NCBI GenBank assembly: GCA_024760905.1
Contig: CM045745.1
Span: forward strand, 11,522,282-11,586,281
Origin: Plotosus lineatus
Taxonomy: Eukaryota; Chordata; Actinopteri; Siluriformes; Plotosidae
DNA length: 64,000 nucleotides
Direction of reading: 5' to 3'
In this document: positions 1 to 9,649 of the stretch, one piece after another
Position numbering within the stretch: the first letter of the stretch is position 1
Layout: every line of letters begins with the position of its first letter
Made by a program: the position numbers and the translations under genes
Notes under the pieces: model-generated
Database searches by the model: none
Seen by the model: only the letters and a program-made list of their open reading frames with translations
What the model was told of the DNA's origin: nothing

Positions 1-266
1 CAGGATTTTATTCTTTCCACATTTTAGCTTTATTGATTCACATTAATCACATGGTTAGGTACTCGAAATGCTAATATTATTCTAGCAAGGAATTTGTGTT
101 AATAATGCAATTGCGTAAATATTATTGTGATAGAGTTTCTAAAATTAACCTCCCCATATTGCCATCTAAATATATTCGCCTGATAATAAACATGTTAAAG
201 ACATAATACAAATTGTATTAAAAATAGTATTGGCCACTAAATAGAAATAAATTTAAAGATGCCTAC

Positions 267-293
267 CTTCTCACCTCTCGGACCTGGTGGACC
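267..293 (-). CDS. 27-bp collagen exon (Gly-X-Y)
   Basis: On the minus strand the 27 bases translate as GPPGPRGEK, three complete Gly-X-Y triplets, starting and ending in phase 0. The exon is preceded by a T/C-rich stretch ending ...cttctacag and followed by gtaggc, a usable donor. A 27-bp phase-0 exon of three triplets is a common unit in non-fibrillar collagen genes. It follows in frame from the 8-bp exon at 44358-44365, about 44 kb upstream in the direction of transcription. The protein would be part of a collagen triple helix. The exact gene is not certain; a membrane collagen of the XIII/XXIII/XXV type is the best guess. Downstream exons lie outside the window. The alternative, a chance match, is unlikely given intact splice sites and frame. 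Confidence 0.8.
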
Positions 294-300
294 CTGTAGA

Positions 301-642
301 AGATTGAGAACAAAATATCAGGGTTTACAAAGTTGATCCACATAAATTTACAAAACAATTGGCCATAAATGAACTCTATTAACCCTTTAGCCCTTATTAA
401 CTTGAAACTTAGGGTACAGCAAGTAGAGTAACAAGTACAGTAGAGTCCCAGTTCAAACCTGAGCTCAATTACTATCTATGTAGGGTTATGCATGCTTAAT
501 TGCCAAGTGGGTTTAAACTGGGTACTTTCTTCCACAACAGACCTGACGAGGATGAAGTAATTACTGAGTGATTACTAGAGGTTCTGCCTCCTGTTCTCCA
601 CTTTTTATACTCCCAACACAGACCATATTTATATATGAATAC
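301..642. other. Sequence with no recognised feature
   Basis: AT-rich DNA between the collagen exon and a SINE. I see no coding or repeat signature apart from the pyrimidine tract that serves the acceptor at 294-295. Confidence 0.5.
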
Positions 643-941
643 ATTCATTTTCTGAAGCACTTAATTCTAATTAGGGTCACGGGGAGGCTGGCCGCCCATT
701 TCAGCTGACTCTGGGAGAAGGCATGGCACACCATACTTGACGGCTATGTAGGCTACTCTTGTCGAAAGTCAGCAATGGTTCTTTTATATGTCTCTCACTA
801 TAGACAATGAAAGAGATGGCCAGCCTTTGATAGCCCAGTTAGCTGCATTGGGTTGACAGTGACAACCTGTTGAAAGTGGAGCTTGAATCCACAACCTTGG
901 GATCAGTGATCCAGCACCTTACCACCAGGCTACCACTGCCC
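643..941 (-). mobile_element. tRNA-headed SINE (family 1), minus strand
   Basis: Read on the minus strand it starts with the tRNA-like head (gggcagtggtagcctggtgg) and continues through the conserved core, with cagttagctgca and the atgtctctcac/gagagacat region. It ends with the tail ending cctaattagaattaagtgc. The copy is old and diverged. The family is described most fully at 26066-26406. Confidence 0.85.
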
Positions 942-950
942 ATTTTACAT

Positions 951-954
<4 letters not shown>

Positions 955-994
<40 letters not shown>

Positions 995-1001
995 TGTGTG
1001 C

Positions 1002-1037
<36 letters not shown>
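955..1037. repeat. Compound (TG)n-(TA)n microsatellite
   Basis: About 17 TG units, a short CG-containing bridge, then about 16 TA units, directly after the head of the SINE. Open frames across it are low-complexity artefacts. Confidence 0.95.
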
Positions 1038-1041
<4 letters not shown>

Positions 1042-1158
1042 TATGTCATTAATATTTTCAATGTTGAAGAGCTCTCTACCCAGGTCAGGTGACCAGTCAT
1101 TACAAAATAAAATAAAATAAAAAAACATCTGGTCACATCATACCCCATTATCCTTTTA

Positions 1159-1815
1159 CAACCCCTGGCAAAAAATTATGGAATCAGCAGTCTCGGAGGA
1201 TGTTCATATTCATTTGTTAAATTTTGCAGGAAAAAGTGGATCACAGACATGATCCAAAACTAAAGTCATTTCAAATGGCATTTTTCTGGCTTTAAGAAAC
1301 ATGAAAAGAAATCAAGAAAAAAATGTGGTACTTAGTAACAGTTACTTTTCTAGACCAAGCAAGGGGAATAAATTATGGAATCACTCAATTTTGAGGAAAG
1401 AATTATGGAATCACCCTGAAAATTTCCATTCCCAAAATTAACACGTGCATCAGATTAGATCGTTAGTTTGCAGCTAAACAGCAGTGATCACACCTTGATG
1501 AGCTGTTGCACCAAGTGGACTGACATGAATCATGGCTCCAACACGGGAGATGTCAATTGAAACAAAGTAGAGAATTATCAAACTTCTTAAAGAACGTAAA
1601 TCACCACACAAGAAAATCTAGAAAAGTAACTGTTACTGACTGCCACGTTTTTCCCCCCTTTGATTTCTTTTCATGCTTCGTAAAGCCAGAAAGTTGCCAT
1701 TTGAAATTATTTTTTAGTTTTGTGTCATGTCTGTGATCTGCTTTTTTCTGCCAAATTAAACAACTGAATGAACATCCTCCGAGACTGGTGATTCCATAAT
1801 TTTTGCCAGGGGTTA
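1159..1815 (+). mobile_element. Non-autonomous Tc1-like transposon, TA flanks
   Basis: The inverted termini read caacccctggcaaaaa...ttatggaatca on the left and the complement, tgattccataatttttgcc aggggtta, on the right, with TA on each side. A decayed start of a Tc1-type transposase lies at 1532 onward (MAPTREMSIETK, stop, RIIKLLKERKSPHK), matching the N-terminal helix-turn-helix region of Tc1 transposases. The catalytic domain is absent, so this is a deletion derivative of about 660 bp. The word attatggaatca occurs at 1175, 1372 and 1402 on the left side, like repeated transposase-binding sites. Confidence 0.85.
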
Positions 1816-3344
1816 TATCAATGGTGATTTTATTGATTGATTAATTGATTGATTGATTGTACTCACTAATGCAACAGATCGTAAGCTTCCTGTCTCAGTT
1901 ATCAACTCCAAATGAATATTTATGAATACAATGTAGACATTATTATTTGGGATCTGATTAAATATAGATATATTTTAAATAACCCTAGCAATCTGCAATA
2001 TATTTGAACTGGATTTAACTTGTCTGTTAACTTGTCTTGTCTGTAAGTCTGTGCAGTTCTGCTCTATTGGTGTTGCATTTTGGTGCTAAAGTGGAAATGA
2101 TTCATTTCCTTTCCCTTGTTTGGGGTAAGAATAGCTGCGACGAGAAGCCTCTAAAGCACATACACAGGCGGAGATGTGCTGTTGTGTTCAGATTTAAAGG
2201 CTGGATACAGAGGAAGTGACGGCGCAGCCAGACACCTGCTATCCTCAGCTGTAGCTTTCCTTCCTACAGGGTTTCTTTGAGTTTTCTTGATGTGTTTGAA
2301 AATAGCCCAAACCCTACTGGAATACTTCCTAACTCATTATACTGTTTATTCATTAAAAGTATAAGAACCCATTGTTTGAGAATTTATTGGGATCAACCAG
2401 ATTAAATGCCATTATACTATTATAAATGCTCACGCCTGCCTCATCATATGTACACAATTATTTAAATTAAAGACAGAAACCACTGAATAATTTCTCTTTG
2501 TTAATTGTGAGGGGAAGGAGTTGAGGATTTTTAATTTTTTTTATTTAAACATTTTTTTAATTCTTTTTTTTTTTGCCGGTTGACATTTTCTTCGAATAAC
2601 ACAGTGTGTTACCATTACCTAAGTCACCTCACCCTGAGTCTGACATTTCATGGATCAGTTCCATATAATACAACATCTGGAGCTGTTACTTTCACTCCTA
2701 AACACTAAGCAGGTCTCCCAGTGAAAGAAAGAAGGTGAGAAGAGAGGCACAGACACAATGCTACGGCGCTATCTGGGCTACATCAGACCTTGTCAAGTTC
2801 CTGAGCACAGATGTCCATCAGAGATTGGAGGCGGCATTCACACTAACCCCGTTACCCTTGTGTGTTAAGTAAATAAGGAACAGCTGCCAAGTCCATGGAG
2901 TAAAAGCAATGGGATTGTTTTGTTTTAAATTGTATAGTGTGTGTTCATTCTGAAAGGGGGAGAAACATAAAAACCTGATTACTGAAAACAAACGTCTTTT
3001 CGTGTAAAGAATTTGAAAAACAGAAAAGAAAATGTGAGCTATTATCTTTATCTGCTGTATAAAGTACTAATTGGACAATGCAATACTTAATGATTCAATA
3101 AATGTACATTTAGATAAATAAGAGAGAAACAAATCTCATTTTGAACTGAATGCCTTTCTTACACCCCACCAGAAGGTTGTGCTATTTAGTGATAGTTGCA
3201 CGAAATACATTTTATGGAAAACCAAATGTTGTAGCTTCAGTAAAATAATCTGTAAAGAGGAAGAACTATTACATTTTAGGTACAGAGAATGCAAAGCCCT
3301 TAGTATTATTCAATTTATTGATTAATTTACATATGCTGAAAAAA
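1816..3344. other. Mostly unremarkable sequence
   Basis: No gene or recognised transposon. It contains a short imperfect (GATT)n run at about 1832-1858 and a T-rich stretch around 2520-2575. A 60-codon open frame at 2037-2219 has no recognisable similarity and I do not call it. Confidence 0.5.
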
Positions 3345-4122
3345 AAGCATACATGTACTGGAACAGTGAGGTTACAGGGAGCAGAGATAAAGAAGGTGGA
3401 GGATTTTAAGTACTTAAGCTCAATAATTCAGAGCAATGGAGGGTGTGGAAAAGAGGTGAAGAAGCGTGTGCAGGCAGGTTGGAATGGTTGGAGAAAAGTG
3501 TCCGGTGTGATGTGTGATAGGAAGGTATCGGCAAGAATGAAAGGAAGAGTGTAGAAGATGGTGATGAGGCCAGCGATGTTGTATGGTTTAGAAACAGTGG
3601 CGCTGGGGACTTTACATAAAAGAGACATGGACCTTATGGTATATCATTGACAGAACTGCATTAAATCTTTGTGATCATAAAGTCATGGAATATGACCCTT
3701 AACAGGTTTAATATGTTTGTATTTCCCATTTAATTTTACAGAGCTGGAGGTAGCAGAGATGAAAATGTTGAGGTTCTCTTTGGGAGTAACGAGGATGGAT
3801 AGGATCAGGAATGAGTACATCAGAGGGACAGCACATGTAAGAGGTTTTGGAGACAAAGTCAGAGAGGCTAGATTGAGATGGTTTGGACATGTGTAGAGGA
3901 AGGATAGTGAATATATTGGTAGTAGGATGCTGAGATTGGAACTACCAGGCAGGCGGCCTAGAGGAAGACCAAAGAGGGGATTTATGGATGTGGTGAAGGA
4001 GGACATGAAGGTAGTCGGTGTAAGAGAAGAAGAAGTGTAAGAGGATGGGGTGAGATGGAGGCAGATGATTCGCTGTGGCAACCCCTGAAGGGAACAGCCG
4101 AAAGGAAAAGAAGAAAGAAGAT
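3345..4122 (+). mobile_element. 5'-truncated RTE-like LINE, 3' end with an insertion
   Basis: Matches the 3' third of the LINE at 17524-20121: the thumb region (VRLQGAEIKKVEDFKYL, VKKRVQAGWNGWRKV) and the C-terminal RGRPKRGFMDVVKEDMK block, followed by the LINE tail cctgaagggaacagccgaaagg and an A/G-rich end. Several stops break the frame. The sequence is interrupted at 3613-3738 by an unrelated repeat. Confidence 0.85.
3613..3738 (+). repeat. Short interspersed repeat nested in the RTE-like LINE
   Basis: This block replaces about 14 bases of expected LINE sequence between gtggcgctgggg and agagctggagg. The same ~115-bp sequence occurs in the opposite orientation at 54449-54562, so it is an independent repeat. 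No protein, tRNA-like boxes or clear terminal inverted repeats were seen. Confidence 0.75.
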
Positions 4123-4139
4123 GTACTATATAGTATAAA

Positions 4140-4590
4140 TACTGACCAGTCTAACACCACTTGACAGCAAACTGTAATGCACTGTGTTCCGGCCTTTTTA
4201 ATCATAGCCAGTATGAACAGTTTCAGCAGTTTTTGCCAGAGTAACTCTTCAATTTGTTCAGATCGAATGTACTATCCTTCACTCCTCACGCATAGTGAGC
4301 CTGCCTAAATGCAGATCAGTCAAATGGTGTTAATGTTGTGGCTGATCAGTTCCACTTGATCTTACACAAAAGGCCAAGAAGCGCTCAAGTGTAACTGATC
4401 AGCCGTAAAATTAACACCATTTAACTGGTCTGCATTTAGGTAGCCCCATCCACAGCAAGCTAGAATGCACCATGTGTTATAATTCTTCTATCATAGCCAG
4501 CACGAAGAGTTTCAACAGTTTGTTCTACAGTAGTTCTGTTGGTTCAGACCAGGCATATGAGCCTTCCCTCCCATCTGTATTAATGAGCCT
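4140..4590. mobile_element. Complex repeat with inverted core and direct flanks
   Basis: Arms at 4300-4351 and 4393-4445 are inverted copies of each other (aactgatcagcc...taacaccattt...ctgcatttaggnagnc). Outside them, 4162-4290 and 4451-4580 are diverged direct copies (catagccag...agtttcaacagttt...). The arrangement suggests a non-autonomous DNA element or two overlapping insertions of one. The family was not identified. Confidence 0.6.
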
Positions 4591-4734
4591 CTCTATCTGT
4601 ATTAATAGTTCTTCATCGGACTATCTTTGATAGGTACCTACCACTGCATACCAGGGACACCCCACAGTACCTGCCGTGGCTCATAATCGTTTTACTGGGG
4701 ATTATTTTAAAGGGAGGGAGATCAGAGTATATGT

Positions 4735-5047
4735 GGAATGAGTACATCAGAGGGACAGCACATGTAAGAGGTTTTGGAGACAAAGTTAGAGAGGCTAGAT
4801 TGAGATGGTTTGGACATGTACAGAGGAGGGATAGTGAATATATCGGTAGTAGGATGCTGAGGTTGGAACTACCAGGCAGAAGGCCTAGAGGAAGACCAAA
4901 GAGAAGATTCATGGATGTGCTGAAGGAGGACATGAAGGTAGTTGGAGTAAGAGAAGAAGATGCAGAGGATAGGGTGAGATGGAGGCAGATGATTTGCTGT
5001 GGCGACCACTGAAGGGAACAGCCGAAAGGAAAAGAAGAAGAAAAAGA
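4735..5047 (+). mobile_element. 5'-truncated RTE-like LINE with TSD
   Basis: The last ~310 bp of the LINE, coding for EYIRGTAHVRGFGDKVREA...RWFGHVQRRDSEYIGSRML and ending at the stop before the tail cactgaagggaacagccgaaagg plus an (AAG)-rich end. It is flanked by agatcagagtatatgt at 4719-4734 and agatcagtgtatatgt at 5048-5063, a 16-bp TSD with one mismatch. Truncation at the 5' end is normal for LINE insertion. Confidence 0.9.
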
Positions 5048-5344
5048 AGATCAGTGTATATGTATAATACCCTCACCTTGAAGCATAGCACATTATAATT
5101 CATACTTTCTATGATCATTATGGCTCATCGAGTTTAAGTTGCGGCTTTAATACAAATATGTGTCTGATTAACTTCATTGCAATGTCTTTCCTGACCAGCA
5201 GAAAGCATTTCAGTAATAACAGGCATGGAATAGCCTCTGTCAAAGGTACAATCAGAGCCAAACCTGCAAAGAACCTGGAAGCCCTCCTCCACAGTATATC
5301 TGATTTAAGTAGATATCCAGAGTATTAATCTATCTACCTAGTGC

Positions 5345-5668
5345 CTGAGTTGTAGGACGACCATTGGTGACCCACCATGATGGATAACACCCTGGTTATC
5401 ATCTTTGTGGAGATTTTCTTGGCAGGATTAGTGCAGTGGTTTGCCATTGCCTTCTGCACGATGAAAACCTACGAGCAATTTTAGAACGGCCAATTAACCT
5501 ACTGTGCATGACTTTGGATTGTGGGAGGAAACCGGAGCACCTGAAGGAAACCCACGCAAGCACGGGGAGAAGATGCAAACTCCACACAGAAACTCCCAGG
5601 CCGGGAATCAAACCCAGGCCTTCTTGCTGTGAGGCGGACATGCTAACCACTACGCCACCGTGCCGGCA
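5345..5668 (-). mobile_element. tRNA-headed SINE (family 2), minus strand
   Basis: The minus-strand head reads tgccggcacggtggcgtagt followed by a B-box-like gggtttgattccc, then the body with gtggagtttgcatcttctcc. The tail (gaaggcaatggcaaaccact, then the ttatccatcatgg block) is shared with the copy at 63640-63966 and differs from the copy at 25246-25598. Confidence 0.85.
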
Positions 5669-5876
5669 GAGTATTAATACAAATGTGATAAAGTTCACTT
5701 TAAATCTTTGTTTTCGTAAGCACAGTTATGTCTGATCAATTTATACTAAGCTTTGGTATGCAGTCATATCAAAAATTTTAATGGCTTGTGCGGTTTGGCT
5801 TGGCAAAGAATGTGTTTCAAACAGAAAATGGACTGAGAGATCATCAGATCATCAAATAGCACTGACCAAAAGAATA

Positions 5877-5877
5877 T

Positions 5878-5955
<78 letters not shown>
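5877..5955. repeat. (CA)n microsatellite
   Basis: About 39 near-perfect CA units with one CG interruption. Confidence 0.97.
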
Positions 5956-5958
<3 letters not shown>

Positions 5959-7089
5959 ACTTAATGAACCATACAAGGTCAAATTGCATTGAAATTGCAA
6001 TAACAATATTATCTGGGAAGCCAGTATCTTGCATTTGGCTGGATGAAATATTTTAATTGGTGTACAATTTGAAAAAAATAAAACAAAAAAACAAAACAAA
6101 ACATTTTTTTTGATATATTGAACTCCGGGCGCAAAGTAAATTGAGCCTAAAAGTGGGGAAGTTTTTTTTCTCCCCTGGACATTCACCCGTACCAGGACAA
6201 GAATCTTTTCTGGTTGACTGACAGACCGCTCACACATGAAAGTTTATAGGTGCCACTTGGTATATTCATACAGTTTAAGGAAGCACATAGTTAAGGATAT
6301 ATCAACAAAAACAATATGGTATTGGTCTAAAAAAATATTTATACTAACACTGTCCTAAGGGTCTAATTAGGACAAGGTCTGAGAATTGTGCCATAGTCTT
6401 TTTCAGATTTCGGCCACTGTTGACTTGAAGGGATATTTTCTAACATAACGAGTCCTGACTCTTGTTTTTTAGAGCAGTAGATACATATAGATGTACCTGA
6501 ATTACTTAAGATAATAAAGAGTAGGAACAAGAGAAAAAAATGGATTCTACGTATACATGTATAATAAATGCTGAAGACAATATACTGTCAATCTATGAAC
6601 TTGACTCTTAGGAGGTTTGGTTCCCAAGGCAGTTTGGGAATAGTCTAGTTACACACTGTTTCAATATCTGATATAAATAATAATACAGTTAAAATTGTGC
6701 AACAGTGCTAAATCAAAAATAAGGGTTTGTGGGGATAGTGGACAAAGGAAAAAGCTAAGAAAGCCTGAGCAACATCAATTTATTGAATAAAACATCTCGG
6801 GTTAGGCATGTCTTGCATGAACTAACCAAAGCAAATGAAATAAACAAGTTCAATAAACAATTTGGCACACACTATTTCTCAGCGAAATGTGGTCAAGCAT
6901 TGAATATTATTACTACAGTCGGGGAATTTTATTGGTTTAAGATTGATACAAAACCACAAAAAGCAATTTAGCTGGGCAATGGGAACAAAGCTACTGGTCT
7001 TGTAATGATTACAATACTTCTATAGTTTATTTATTTTAGTAAGACATGCAGATGAATAACATTTGCTTCAAATTCTATACAACAAGTTC
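5956..7089. other. Sequence with no recognised gene
   Basis: AT-rich, with an A-rich run at about 6070-6105. A 62-codon frame at 6783-6971 shows no recognisable domain. No repeat was identified. Confidence 0.45.
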
Positions 7090-7379
7090 ATTCATTCATA
7101 TTCTGAACAACTTGACCTAATTAGGATCACACAAAAGCCGGTACCAAATCGCAGCTGACTCTGGGCGAGGACAGAGTAAAGCTTGCCAGGCCATCGCAGG
7201 GCAAAGTCAGCAATCTGTTCTTTTACATGTCTCTCACCATAGACAGTGAGAGACATGGCTGGCTTTTGAAAACCCAGTTAGCTGCAATGATGAGACAGAA
7301 GTGACAACCGATTGACAGTGCGGCTTGAACCCTGACCATGGGATCAGTAATATATCACCCTACCATTGGGCCACCAATG
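7090..7379 (-). mobile_element. tRNA-headed SINE (family 1), minus strand
   Basis: Diverged copy. The core blocks gcagctaactgggtt(tt)c, catgtctctcactgtctatgg and gctgactt(tg)c are recognisable on the minus strand, and the tail ends in the cctaattagg block. Confidence 0.8.
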
Positions 7380-7427
7380 TTCAGTAAATGTGAAAAACTA
7401 TGACAGTTCAGTGTGTTTCTGTAAATA

Positions 7428-8216
7428 CAGTAAAACCTCCGCTGACGAACGCTTAAGCTCACGAACTTTTCGCCTCAAGAACATTAAATTCGCGAGCATT
7501 TCGTCTCTGCTGACGAACTAGTTTTCGGCGGACGAACCAAAGCACGCGGTCGAACAGCGCCACGGTGGCGGCCATGAGAAGCTGACGCACGCTCACAGCG
7601 TCCCAGTTCATCACCCCCTTTCTTTGAGTGCGGAAGTGGTTTGTGTTTGATAGACATTTTGGACCATATTGAGTGTACTTTTGCTATTATGGGACCGAAA
7701 AAGACCCCACCACAGGCGGAGATCATTGAAAAACACGAACGAGGTGTGCGTTTGTGTGACTTAGCGTCCCAGTACCAGTACGCTAAGTCTACTATTGCTA
7801 CCATCCTTAAGAACAAGGAAGCTATTAAGGGTGCGTGTGTGGCTAAGGGTGTTTCCAAACAGTAGGCGTTTCCAAACACTCCTTCCAAACAGTAAGTCCC
7901 TCCCTCCCTCCTCCTCCCACTCCATTCCATCAAGCCATCAACTACCATCACAAAGGTAAATAAAATGACTTTATTATACAGTACAGTTTATTTCTTTAAT
8001 TACAATACAATAGCACATTTATTATACATAAAATAAGGTATATTTTTGTGTAGTTTTAAGGCTTATTTAGTAGAAAATTATGTTTTATGGGGACCTGGGA
8101 ACGGATTATTCTCATTTTAATGGTTTCTTATGGGAAATAAATGTTCGGAAGACAAACTTTTCACCTTACACACACTTTCTGGGAACCAATTATGTTCATG
8201 AGCTGAGGTATCACTG
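7428..8216 (+). mobile_element. Non-autonomous Tigger/pogo transposon, copy 1
   Basis: Flanked by TA (7426-7427 and 8217-8218). The termini begin cagtaaaacctccgctgacg on the left and cagtgatacctcagctcatg on the right complement, followed by matching aacttttcgcc blocks. At about 790 bp it is a deletion derivative with only a transposase N-terminus. A nearly identical copy lies at 40683-41469. Confidence 0.92.
7689..7865 (+). pseudogene. Truncated Tigger/pogo transposase, HTH part
   Basis: 58 codons starting MGPKKTPPQAEIIEKHERGV and containing STIATILKNKEAIK, the N-terminal CENP-B/psq-like helix-turn-helix that binds the element's own termini. The frame stops at SKQ, where the CENP-B HTH and DDE catalytic domains would follow in an autonomous element; they are deleted here. 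If made, it would be a DNA-binding fragment. Similar decay is seen in the second copy. Confidence 0.75.
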
Positions 8217-8274
8217 TACTTGTAGTATATGGAGGCAATAAGTATTGTATTTCTAGTCAAGCATGTCTAGAATC

Positions 8275-8550
8275 ATCATTTGCAGTACTGCTTTATCTGA
8301 CTGGGATGGCTAGGAGACTGGAACCTATCTCAGCATACTCGGTACAACACAAAATACACTCACACCGGGGAACAATTTGCAACAGCCAATTAGCCTAATG
8401 TGTGTTTCATTGAAAGGTATGAGGATACCAAAGTACCTGAAGAAATCTAATAAAAGCATCCAGACAAGATGCAAATTCTACACAGCAACACTCCTCACTG
8501 TTTTGGACTCGAATCTACGACCTTCTTGCAGTAAGGAATTACTAATCAAG
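8275..8550 (-). mobile_element. Decayed tRNA-headed SINE (family 2)
   Basis: Recognised from cagccaattagcctaatgtg, then a strongly diverged version of the tgcaaattccacacagaa and gaccttcttgcagtaagg blocks seen in better copies at 25.3 and 63.8 kb. Confidence 0.65.
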
Positions 8551-9649
8551 CAAGATCTTGGGTTGCAGTCAAATAGTTCATTCGATATTCTTTGCATAAG
8601 CACTTTTCCTTGTACTCAATGGAAAGTATCAAGAAAACTAGGAAAGGCTTGAGAATAATTCCTATGAATGAAGGGGAAAAAAAAGCAAAACAATTGTTTT
8701 GCAATTTGCTAATCTTCTGCTTGTTGGTTACATTCTAGCACAGATCAGGACAGATTCCAAGGTTAGACAGGCAGAAGTCAAACAATCAGACACACAGGAC
8801 AAAGTAGGCAAAGCAGAATCATATAAACTAAGAAGAGCAAAATTTATACACAAAATCCATTTCAGAGGTGAGGCAAAAATAAAAATCATAAAAGTGTAGT
8901 CAAGCAGAGATCAGACAGAATACCAAACACAGTAAACAAGTACTTCAGTGCAAGTGAAGTGCACAGACTGAAGTTCACAATCACGTTGCAAGCTTTTGGC
9001 TCTTTTTAAGCAGTTGCAACGTGATTGTGAACTTCAGTCTGTTTATAGTGTTCCTGCAATCATGAATGAGTGCAGACAGGTGTGCATGGGATCATGTGAT
9101 GGAAAAACTAGAAGTCAAATGCAGGGAGTGATGCATAGCGTGCTGGGATTTGTAGTTTGTGGCTTGTTTAGCATTCAATGATATGGTTAACTAGGCATTA
9201 AAAGTCTAATCAGACAGGTAATGTGTGCGTATGTGTGTATCGGTAAGAACATCTGAAGTTCTACATGAGTGGAATGGATCTATAGCGGGGTTCAGGTGGA
9301 TTTTCGGTGAGTGCAGTCATTGGTATCAAAGGGCATTTGCTTTATTAAGGTGTTGAACAGATGTTATGGCCTCTCATCATAGTTTGGCTAAATATCAGCC
9401 CAGATAAAGCCTCGGATCAGTCACCACATGCAGCACCATAAAAATGATGAGATTCAGATCACTCCAACCTTCAGGCTGTTTATGTAAAACAATATTCAGA
9501 AAAAAATTTGACACTGCTCCCATATTTACCATATGGAAAATCAATTCAATCCCTCAGGCAGAGCTTTTAAAGGTTCTCCAATAGGTGTAAACATTCTCAC
9601 TATGAAAAATACATTTTAAAATACTACCCAGGTCTGAGCCTTTTCTTGA
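8551..9649. other. Probable LTR-retroelement non-coding remnant with hairpin
   Basis: Contains an A-rich, purine-biased stretch (8730-8940: cagacagg, caagcagagatcagacag) and a cgtgctgggatttgtagttt block, which resemble untranslated parts of fish LTR retrotransposons as I remember them. No open frame carries a recognisable domain. The hairpin at 8963-9042 is described separately. Confidence 0.4.
8963..9042. repeat. 29-bp perfect inverted repeat, 22-bp loop
   Basis: Arms 8963-8991 and 9014-9042 are exact reverse complements (acagactgaagttcac... and ...gtgaacttcagtctgt). The spacer is 8992-9013. Perfect arms among diverged neighbours suggest recent origin or active maintenance. Confidence 0.95.

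Noticed and set aside
3683..4081. 132-codon minus-strand frame
   Set aside because: Antisense shadow of the RTE-like LINE C-terminus; the same shadow recurs at 4613-4933, 19240-19896 and 38085-38396.
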